This document shows, piece by piece, positions 1 to 5,097 of a stretch of 5,097 nt of DNA (positions are counted from its first letter, which is position 1; every line of letters begins with the position of its first letter). Made by a program: the position numbers and the translations under genes. The notes beneath the pieces are model-generated. The model did not search any database and was not told the origin of the DNA. It worked only from the letters and a program-made list of their open reading frames with translations. Source of the DNA: B21-G16 sp003644825 [NCBI: Candidatus Zhuqueibacterota bacterium] (GTDB taxonomy: Bacteria > SM23-31 > B21-G16); contig QNDJ01000166.1 in the NCBI GenBank assembly GCA_003644825.1, positions 1 to 5,097 on the forward strand, read 5' to 3'.

Positions 1-531
1 CTTCTTTATCTGTTTACCAATTAGATTTGAAATTGTTTCTGGTATGTCTATATTTAGATAAAGTTTTGCCAAATCCACCTTTACTTCATTATTTTCATAA
101 TCAATCTCCAATGCGGAAAGCATTTTTAAATCTCGCATAAAAACATACTGATTGTAAGTGTCCTGGTATGGATTATCAAACAAATCTGAATCTTCTATTT
201 TACTTTCCTTAAAGTATCCTCGTATTGTTCAAGTTCGTAGTATTTGAAAAATCCGCCTGTATTGTCTTTGTTATATTTCTCTTTTACATCCTTTTCTTTA
301 GAAATACCAGACTTATCATAATCCAGAACTTCCTTCATTCTTGGCAAAATTATTATATTAAATTGTCCCCCTAAATTCTATATTAATCCATTTCCGCCCC
401 ATTTTATGAGCAACTGCGGCAGTTACTCTTTTGCCCGAAAAGAAATCCATAACTAAATTATCCTTATTATAACCTGTATGAATTATCCGTTATAACAATT
501 TTTCAGGTAATTGCGTGGGGAACTGTATTCC
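1..531 (-). pseudogene. Decayed C-terminal fragment of a type III-like (beta-class) DNA adenine methyltransferase (Mod)
   Basis: Three consecutive minus-strand reading frames join into one recognisable methyltransferase C-terminus. Frame 1 (531-361) reads GIQFPTQLPEKLL, a stop TAA at 492-490, then RIIHTGYNKDNLVMDFFSG and AAVAHKMGRKWINIE. These are the conserved TQ-P-E-LL and SAM-binding motif I regions. Frame 2 (about 371-195) reads GGQFNIIILPRMKEVL, then FFKYYELEQYEDTLRK, and ends at TAG 197-195. Frame 3 (195-1) reads EDSDLFDNPY, then QYVFMRDLKMLSALEIDY and KVDLAKLY, and stays open to the window edge. Removing one T near 373-375 and adding one base at 196/195 (restoring K-Y-E-D) would rejoin the frames. 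Motif I, usually F-x-G-S-G-T-T-A, is here FSGKRVTA, so a SAM-loop glycine is also lost. In this family the DPPY motif lies upstream of motif I; that part is missing because the oxidoreductase gene occupies the space. The family call is from remembered motifs. The product is almost certainly inactive. Confidence 0.85.
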
Positions 532-1336
532 CAAGTTCTTTACAATTAAAAACAGGACCATCAATACAAACATACTTGTTGCCTATTGCACAGTGACCGC
601 ATTTTCCGATACCGCATTTCATATATCGTTCGAGAGTAAAAATAACTTTTTCTTCTTTCAAACCCATTCTCAGCAGTTCATTAACTGTGGATTTTATCAT
701 AACTGGTGGACCACATATAAAAGCCCAGGTTTTCCCGGGGTCTATTTTAACCCGGGATAATAATGTTGTAACAACACCAACATTGCCTTTCCAGCCGTTA
801 TCAGCTTTATCTACAGTTTCGAGGAATTCAACCGCCGGGTCTTCTCTCCAGGCTGATAACTGGCGTTTGTATAACCTATCTTCAGGAGTTTTCGCACCGT
901 AAAGTATAATACAACGACCCGATTTCTCCTTCCTATTCAGGAGATATAGAATTAACGACCTCAACGGGGCTAATCCAATACCACCACCAATTATTAGAAT
1001 ATTATCTTCCTTGATTTCTTCAAAAGGAAAATGGTTTCCAAAAGGTCCCCTTATTCCAATTTCATCTCCTTCCTTTTTTAAATACAGAGCATTCGATACA
1101 TAACCAACTGCCCTGACAGTAATATCAAAATTTTCTCTATTATCAGGATTTGATGAAATACTTACTGGAATTTCTCCATATCCAAAAACAGAAACTTCTA
1201 TGAACTGACCTGGATAGAATTTAAAACCGTTCCGTTCTTCTCTGGATTTTAATCGAAGGGTAAAAGTTTTTACATCCGGTGTTTCCTTTATTATATTCTC
1301 AATTACTACAGGTTCGGGGATGTAAATATTTTTCAA
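503..1336 (-). CDS. FAD/NAD(P)H-dependent oxidoreductase with [2Fe-2S] cluster, hydrogenase/sulfite-reductase gamma-subunit type (HydG/AsrB-like)
   Basis: A 277-residue cytoplasmic electron-transfer protein of the ferredoxin-NADP+ reductase superfamily. Such subunits pass electrons between NAD(P)H and a partner such as a NiFe (sulf)hydrogenase or anaerobic sulfite reductase. The N-terminal flavin-binding barrel has YPGQFIEVSV (41-50) and the FAD-contact loop GEIPVSISS. That loop lacks the Arg of classical RxYS reductases, as is usual for this subfamily. The nucleotide-binding domain follows, with GGGIGLAPLRS and later ICGPPVMIK. The C-terminal cluster ligands are C241, C246, C249 and C257 (Cx4Cx2Cx7C). 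All cofactor motifs are intact. The start is TTG: the frame closes at TAA 1348-1346, no other start fits, and AAGGT lies 6 bases upstream. It follows the UVR-motif gene by 17 bases. The last eight or nine residues derive from methyltransferase-remnant DNA read out of frame. No catalytic partner gene is in the window, so the exact physiological role is open. Confidence 0.9.
   Translation of the reverse strand: MKNIYIPEPVVIENIIKETPDVKTFTLRLKSREERNGFKFYPGQFIEVSVFGYGEIPVSISSNPDNRENFDITVRAVGYVSNALYLKKEGDEIGIRGPFGNHFPFEEIKEDNILIIGGGIGLAPLRSLILYLLNRKEKSGRCIILYGAKTPEDRLYKRQLSAWREDPAVEFLETVDKADNGWKGNVGVVTTLLSRVKIDPGKTWAFICGPPVMIKSTVNELLRMGLKEEKVIFTLERYMKCGIGKCGHCAIGNKYVCIDGPVFNCKELGNTVPHAIT
527..547 (-). 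other. Breakpoint between the oxidoreductase gene and the methyltransferase remnant
   Basis: Oxidoreductase similarity is clear to G-P-V-F (residues 260-263, ending at 548). Methyltransferase similarity is clear from G-I-Q-F-P-T-Q (starting at 531). The join must lie between these points. From about 531 down to 503 the same DNA is read in two frames. One gives the methyltransferase residues through P-E. The other gives the oxidoreductase tail NTVPHAIT and its TGA stop, which is made from the T of the CCT (Pro) codon plus GA of GAA (Glu). No insertion-sequence ends or target-site duplication are visible at the join. Confidence 0.7.
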
Positions 1337-1342
1337 GTTAGT

Positions 1343-1347
1343 ACCTT
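1343..1347 (-). promoter_or_regulatory. Ribosome binding site for the TTG start at 1336
   Basis: AAGGT on the minus strand lies 6 bases before TTG 1336-1334. It is a modest match, but an in-frame TAA only four codons upstream leaves no ATG alternative, so it supports the TTG as the true start. It lies in the 17-base gap after the upstream gene's TGA, so re-initiation by the same ribosomes is possible. Confidence 0.6.
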
Positions 1348-1353
1348 AATATT

Positions 1354-2112
1354 TCAGTTTTTATTACCTAAACTTTTCAATTTATCTCTGATTTCAGCAG
1401 CCCTTTCGAATTCCTGATTTTTTATTGCTTTTTTCAGTTCAATTTCGAGCCTTTGCTTTTTGGACATAGGAATCATTTCTTCCAGACTCTTTTTCCAGTT
1501 TCTTAGAAAAGTAAGTTCTGGGCTCAGTTCTTCCTCTTCTTCCTGGTCATATTCCCGGTAAAACCTTTTTATTTCTCTAATTCCCTCATCAACAATTCTC
1601 AGAGCCTGTTTATATTCCTTTTTTTCCATATATATGGTAGCTCTTGCCCTGGTATTCATCATCTTTATATAAGGGAAATACTGAGCAAATAACCATTTTT
1701 CCTCATCAGATATTGCATATCTATTTGTAAATTCAATTAATCGAAGGTTGCGTTCAGTATCCCTTCTTGCTAATTCATATTCTTCCAGCTGGAAAAAACT
1801 CAGGTATCTATAATAATATTGAATAGCTTCCCTCTGTAGTTTAAGGCAATCATCTATGTTAAGGTGAAAGTTCTCATCCGAACCATATTTTTCTATATGT
1901 TCTTTAACCAGATATTTGTAATGTTCCAGAAGGGACTCCCTGCCATAAGGTCTCTTACCATCTGGTCTGCCAGAAATTTCCATCTGCAATAACCCGAGGT
2001 CAAGACGCATTTGAATCTTTTCTTTTCCATCGCTACCAATAATCTTTCTGACCGTTACTTCTCCCGGAATAAATTCCCACCCTTCTATTATGTCTCTAAT
2101 ATCTTTGCTCAA
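1354..2112 (-). CDS. UvrB/UvrC-motif (UVR) protein of unknown function
   Basis: A 252-residue soluble protein with no signal peptide or membrane segment. Residues about 1-60 form a conserved-looking region: an R-D-I-I-E-G-W start, then a strand-rich part with MRLDLGLLQMEISGRPDGKRP. This resembles the N-terminus of UvrB/UvrC-motif proteins I recall from planctomycetes and candidate phyla. Residues about 85-205 are highly charged and helical, with repeated Y/E/R-rich helices that could be TPR-like, and an acidic run EEEEE near 192-196. The last 35 residues are a UVR motif: LKKAIKNQEFERAAEIRDKL, the helical hairpin by which UvrB and UvrC interact, also found in ClpC and McsA. None of the nuclease or helicase domains of UvrABC is present, so a repair role should not be assumed; a protein-protein adaptor is the safer inference. 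It starts at TTG behind a near-perfect Shine-Dalgarno sequence. Confidence 0.85.
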   Translation of the reverse strand: MSKDIRDIIEGWEFIPGEVTVRKIIGSDGKEKIQMRLDLGLLQMEISGRPDGKRPYGRESLLEHYKYLVKEHIEKYGSDENFHLNIDDCLKLQREAIQYYYRYLSFFQLEEYELARRDTERNLRLIEFTNRYAISDEEKWLFAQYFPYIKMMNTRARATIYMEKKEYKQALRIVDEGIREIKRFYREYDQEEEEELSPELTFLRNWKKSLEEMIPMSKKQRLEIELKKAIKNQEFERAAEIRDKLKSLGNKN

Positions 2113-2119
2113 ATTTAAC

Positions 2120-2126
2120 CCTCCTT
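2120..2126 (-). promoter_or_regulatory. Strong Shine-Dalgarno sequence deciding a TTG start
   Basis: AAGGAGG on the minus strand, 7 bases before TTG 2112-2110. The frame has a TGA at 2130-2128 and no ATG in between, so this near-perfect anti-16S match fixes TTG as the start of the UVR-motif protein. Confidence 0.85.
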
Positions 2127-2161
2127 TTCATTTTTCAGTATAATGTAATTTACAAATTTTT

Positions 2162-4117
2162 TTACTTTAAGTATAACATTTTTTTTGAAATAAAGAAATT
2201 ATTTCCTTTCAAACATACTATGTAAATTCCTGAAGATACCTTTACCCCTTTTTCATTGGTTCCAATCCATGTCAGCCGATAGTTACCTTTACTCATAAAA
2301 CCTGAAGATAAAGTCTTTACTAATTTCCCCGTTATATCATAAATTTTCAGTTCAAAATATCCATCATTACCAATTATGAATGAAATGTGTGTCTGCTCAT
2401 TAAAAGGATTAGGAAAATTCTGCATCAGACAATTTTCACAGGTAAAAGCAAGCTTTGTAACTTTTTTCAAAATATCTTCATTTTTATCAAGAATAACATC
2501 CCTTGTTAAAAAATTCAAATCGACTTCAAACTGAAACTCTTCAACAATATCATCTATATATATGTTTTCAGTAATTTCTTTATTTTCACCGATCAGAGTA
2601 ATATCAACAGGTATTTTAAAAATTGGCGCTTCAAATTGAACCTGTTTTATTATAACAGATACGATATTTTTTCTTTTTTCTATATTCTTTTTTACAGACC
2701 ATTCAACAGAGAGGATGGGGTATCCTTTTCCAAAAATCCACTGATTAAAAAACCAGTCTAAATCTTTGCCGTATACTTCCTCACAAACGTTAATAAAATC
2801 TCTGGTATCAGCATTCTTGTAAGCAAATCTGCTGGCATAGGTTTTTATTATTTTCCACCATTTTTCATCTCCTGTAATGCGTCTTAACATATGTAATACC
2901 AGAGCACCTTTCTGATATTCATTAGCCCCAAAAAGATACCCGGGTGGGGGATTAAAAATAGCATAACTTCTCTTTTTCTCTTCCTCAAAAACCCTGTATT
3001 TAAAATTTTTCAATCTCTTTTTAAACTGCTTTTCACCATACTTATACTCAGTATAAAGAGCATCAAAGTAGGTTGCAAAGCTTTCATTCAGCCATATATG
3101 TTCCCAGTCGAGCAGAGTAACCATATCTCCAAACCACATATGAGCAAGTTCGTGAGCAAAACCACTTTCTGCCCCTTTGTTTCCTCTAATCCATCCTCTA
3201 TTAATGGTGGTCATTGTCTGGTGTTCCATACCACCAAAAGAAAAAGGTTGTATTGCAGCCATACCATATTTCTCAAAAGGGTAAGGATGAATATGGGTCG
3301 AATAGAAATTCATCATATCAACTACATTCTCAAAATCTATCCTTGCCTTTTCAATATCTTCCGGGAAAACATAATATTTCACCTCTATACTATCATTTTC
3401 TGGAGTAATATAATAATCTGAAAAGGTTGTATATTTTCCCATTGTAACACAGAAAAGGTAAGTAGCCATCGGATAACTCTCAGACCAGTGATATGTAACA
3501 GTATTATCAATACTGTTATACGATGTTTCTACCAGAAGCCCATTTGAAGCAACTTTGTATTCATCAGGGACAGTAACAATAATATCGGCTGTAGCCTTAT
3601 CCCAGGGTTCATCATAGCAGGGAAACCAGAACCGGGCATTAGATGGCTCAGACATCGTATACGCACACCTATCATAGTAGAAAAATCCTATATTCTGGCG
3701 TCCTTCATAACTCTCATAATCGATTTCCACAGAAAAGGTGTCCCCTGTGTTGTAAGTTTCAGGTAAGATTATACTGATTCCATCGCCTTCGTCAATAAAA
3801 TTTACCTGGTTATTATTTACATTAACAGCTTTTATTATAAGGTCAACAGAATGAAAAAATAAAGAATCAATACCATTTTCTCTTGATTCACATTTAATTA
3901 TTACTTTACCCGAAAAATATGTTGACTCGAGAGGGAAGTTCAATTCAAGGTTATAATGGAGCACATCAAAGGAATGAAACCTTTCAGCCTGGTAGGTACT
4001 CTGCTTTAAAAATCCACCTTTGTTTTCAAATTGCTCAGGGGTATAAAATAATTCCTGAGGAAAAATGTAACCCACCCAAAGTAAAATCGCAATTAAAATG
4101 ATAAACTTTCTAATCAT
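2162..4117 (-). CDS. Secreted M1-family zinc aminopeptidase with C-terminal type IX secretion sorting domain
   Basis: A 651-residue exported metallopeptidase predicted to remove N-terminal residues from peptides outside the cytoplasm. Residues 1-20 are a signal peptide (MIRKF, a hydrophobic core, then FPQE). The M1 N-terminal beta domain covers about 45-235. The substrate-binding GGMEH (295-299) stands for the usual GxMEN. The zinc site is H322-E323-L-A-H326 plus E345 in NESF, with the exact 18-residue spacing. Y401 in YQKGALVLHML is the likely catalytic tyrosine. A beta-sandwich spans about 470-555. Residues 565-651 form a sorting domain: QNFPNPFN, then LKIYDITGKLVKTL, and VSSGIY near the end, typical of Por/T9SS cargo. 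A C-E-N-C pair (560-563) precedes it. All catalytic residues are present. The ATG is the only reasonable start, but it lacks a Shine-Dalgarno sequence (T-rich upstream). It lies 49 bases after the creatininase-like gene, suggesting joint peptide use. Confidence 0.93.
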   Translation of the reverse strand: MIRKFIILIAILLWVGYIFPQELFYTPEQFENKGGFLKQSTYQAERFHSFDVLHYNLELNFPLESTYFSGKVIIKCESRENGIDSLFFHSVDLIIKAVNVNNNQVNFIDEGDGISIILPETYNTGDTFSVEIDYESYEGRQNIGFFYYDRCAYTMSEPSNARFWFPCYDEPWDKATADIIVTVPDEYKVASNGLLVETSYNSIDNTVTYHWSESYPMATYLFCVTMGKYTTFSDYYITPENDSIEVKYYVFPEDIEKARIDFENVVDMMNFYSTHIHPYPFEKYGMAAIQPFSFGGMEHQTMTTINRGWIRGNKGAESGFAHELAHMWFGDMVTLLDWEHIWLNESFATYFDALYTEYKYGEKQFKKRLKNFKYRVFEEEKKRSYAIFNPPPGYLFGANEYQKGALVLHMLRRITGDEKWWKIIKTYASRFAYKNADTRDFINVCEEVYGKDLDWFFNQWIFGKGYPILSVEWSVKKNIEKRKNIVSVIIKQVQFEAPIFKIPVDITLIGENKEITENIYIDDIVEEFQFEVDLNFLTRDVILDKNEDILKKVTKLAFTCENCLMQNFPNPFNEQTHISFIIGNDGYFELKIYDITGKLVKTLSSGFMSKGNYRLTWIGTNEKGVKVSSGIYIVCLKGNNFFISKKMLYLK

Positions 4118-4166
4118 TGAAATAAAAACAAATCAGTTCACAGGTTCAAAACAGATGACATTTTTT

Positions 4167-5069
4167 TTACTCCAGCTTTTTCCACATTTCAATAAATTTA
4201 ACAGCAGATTCAACAAATCTTTCAACTCTTTTTCTTCCTCTCTCAACCGTAGCATCTTTTGGGTTTCCGGAAGTAACAATGCCAGTGTTAGATAATTCTC
4301 TTGTGCTTGCCTTTTTCCCTACTCGTTCTGGTAGAAAAAGTTTAGCAGAAGTTACTCTTTGAAGGTTTGGTTCTTCATCTATGTGCTTCATCATCCTTTC
4401 AACTTCTGGAGGAAAAGTTAATATCGGTTTCTCTGCTTTAGACATATCAACAAGGCTGTTTGTTAAATAGAGCATCAATGATGTTTCATTTACTCCACCG
4501 TGCCAGTCGTATGGTATAGGTTTTTCTTGAGTATTTTTTTCTTCCGGAACTACGATACCACTTAATTCCACTGCCGTTGCAGGAGTATTATGATTAATTT
4601 TATGTATTACATTCTGAACGGAAGTTTTATTCCCGCCGTGTCCGTTATAGATTAAGATTTTTCTGAACCCGTGTCTGATTAAACTCTGGGCAGTCTCAAA
4701 TACCACTGCTTCAAATGTTGAAGGAGAAAGGGTTATTGTACCCGGAAAACCCATATGATGCTCAGAAATTCCAGCAAAAACAGCAGGCGAAACAATAACA
4801 TCCGTCCTCTGGGCTATTAACTTGCAAATCTCAACCGATGCATACAGGTCTGTGCATAATGGAAGATGTTTTCCGTGCTGTTCGATACTCCCCACAGGAA
4901 TGATAACCATATCTGTTCTTTTAAGCGCTTCTTCAACATCTTCCCAGGTCATATGTGGTAAATAGTTTTTTACTTTTACTTCCTTGAATAAATAATTTAT
5001 CTTTTCCTGTGAAAAAACTACCGAACTTAATAAAATTATTGCAAATGTTGTTCTTAATAAAGTCTTCAT
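4167..5069 (-). CDS. Exported creatininase-family amidohydrolase/peptidase
   Basis: A 300-residue metal-dependent hydrolase. The family cleaves amide or related C-N bonds; known members include creatininase, riboflavin-pathway FAPy deformylase and the mycofactocin peptidase MftE. Residues 1-20 form a signal peptide ending VVFS-QE, so it is probably periplasmic or secreted. Metal and active-site motifs are complete: GSIEQHGKHLPLCTD (60-74, ligands E63, H65, D74), NGHGGN (142-147, H144) and DWHGG-VNETS (188-197, H190, E195). The mature part, about 280 residues, is somewhat longer than the roughly 240-260 usual for cytoplasmic members. The extra length is an N-terminal linker and a C-terminal charged helix (276-300). 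GAGGAG lies 5 bases before the ATG. The neighbouring secreted M1 aminopeptidase suggests an extracytoplasmic peptide or amide substrate. Substrate cannot be read from sequence; creatinine itself is not implied. Confidence 0.9.
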   Translation of the reverse strand: MKTLLRTTFAIILLSSVVFSQEKINYLFKEVKVKNYLPHMTWEDVEEALKRTDMVIIPVGSIEQHGKHLPLCTDLYASVEICKLIAQRTDVIVSPAVFAGISEHHMGFPGTITLSPSTFEAVVFETAQSLIRHGFRKILIYNGHGGNKTSVQNVIHKINHNTPATAVELSGIVVPEEKNTQEKPIPYDWHGGVNETSLMLYLTNSLVDMSKAEKPILTFPPEVERMMKHIDEEPNLQRVTSAKLFLPERVGKKASTRELSNTGIVTSGNPKDATVERGRKRVERFVESAVKFIEMWKKLE

Positions 5070-5074
5070 ATTAA

Positions 5075-5080
5075 CTCCTC
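5075..5080 (-). promoter_or_regulatory. Ribosome binding site of the creatininase-like gene
   Basis: GAGGAG on the minus strand, 5 bases before ATG 5069-5067. It supports this ATG, which also places the signal peptide exactly at the N-terminus. Only 17 bases remain upstream before the window edge, and no promoter is recognisable there. Confidence 0.8.
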
Positions 5081-5097
5081 ATTAGTTTATTTTTATC

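Noticed and set aside
295-502. A small intact gene in the left flank (for example the stretch from ATG at 450 to TAA at 360-358)
   Set aside because: The residues continue upstream past the TAA at 492-490 into the same methyltransferase family, so the open segment is a fragment rather than an independent gene.
515-902. Plus-strand open frames of 71-81 residues
   Set aside because: They lie antisense inside the oxidoreductase gene, have no ribosome binding site or recognisable domain, and the minus-strand frame has clear cofactor motifs.
2113-2161. Possible promoter (TATACT on the minus strand near 2140) and a small AATTT/AAATT hairpin before the UVR-motif gene
   Set aside because: No -35 box at suitable spacing, and the 5-bp AT stem is too weak for a terminator; such matches are expected by chance in AT-rich DNA.
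3219-3235. GGMEH instead of the canonical GAMEN as a damaged exopeptidase motif in the M1 gene
   Set aside because: The rest of the active site is complete, and I recall GGMEH as common among sorting-domain M1 peptidases of such lineages, so it is a subfamily trait rather than damage.
3098-3421. Plus-strand open frames opposite the M1 peptidase zinc-site region
   Set aside because: Shadows of a strongly supported minus-strand gene, with low-complexity, compositionally implausible protein sequence.
4118-4166. A-run after the creatininase-like stop and a TGAAC-CTG-TGAAC direct repeat
   Set aside because: No GC stem precedes the run, so it is not a terminator; the 5-base repeat is too short to be an operator claim.
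3919-4295. Plus-strand open frames of 60-65 residues over the M1 5' end and the creatininase-like 3' end
   Set aside because: Antisense to two supported genes and rich in F, N and S, as expected of the complement of K/E-rich coding sequence.

Overview
The window looks like bacterial chromosome from an AT-rich, probably anaerobic, uncultivated lineage. The second gene carries an N-terminal signal peptide and a C-terminal domain of the Por/type IX secretion (T9SS) sorting type. That pairing is typical of the FCB group and of candidate phyla such as WOR-3, Cloacimonadota or Marinimicrobia. A hydrogenase-gamma-type flavoprotein and a planctomycete/candidate-phylum-like UvrB/UvrC-motif protein fit the same picture. 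The phylum is inferred from gene style only; no marker gene is present.

Everything is on the minus strand, so the reading order is from right to left. It starts with an exported creatininase-family amidohydrolase (4167-5069). Next come a secreted M1 zinc metallopeptidase with a sorting domain (2162-4117), a protein of unknown function with a C-terminal UVR motif (1354-2112), and a 2Fe-2S/FAD/NAD(P)H oxidoreductase subunit of the HydG/AsrB type (503-1336). The gaps are 49, 49 and 17 bases with no convincing terminator, so the four genes could be one transcription unit. The first two plausibly act together on peptides or amides outside the cytoplasm. The last two are cytoplasmic and have no obvious functional link to them. 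Two of the four genes start with TTG, supported by Shine-Dalgarno sequences.

The left 530 bases hold the decayed C-terminal part of a type III-like (beta-class) DNA adenine methyltransferase. Its family sequence can be followed through one nonsense codon and two single-base frameshifts. The N-terminal half, with the DPPY catalytic motif, is absent. The remnant abuts and overlaps the 3' end of the oxidoreductase gene. The last eight or nine codons and the stop codon of that oxidoreductase are methyltransferase DNA read in another frame. This marks a rearrangement breakpoint, and the hydrogenase delta and alpha genes that commonly follow a gamma subunit are not seen here. No RNA genes, CRISPR arrays, insertion sequences or complete new systems were found.
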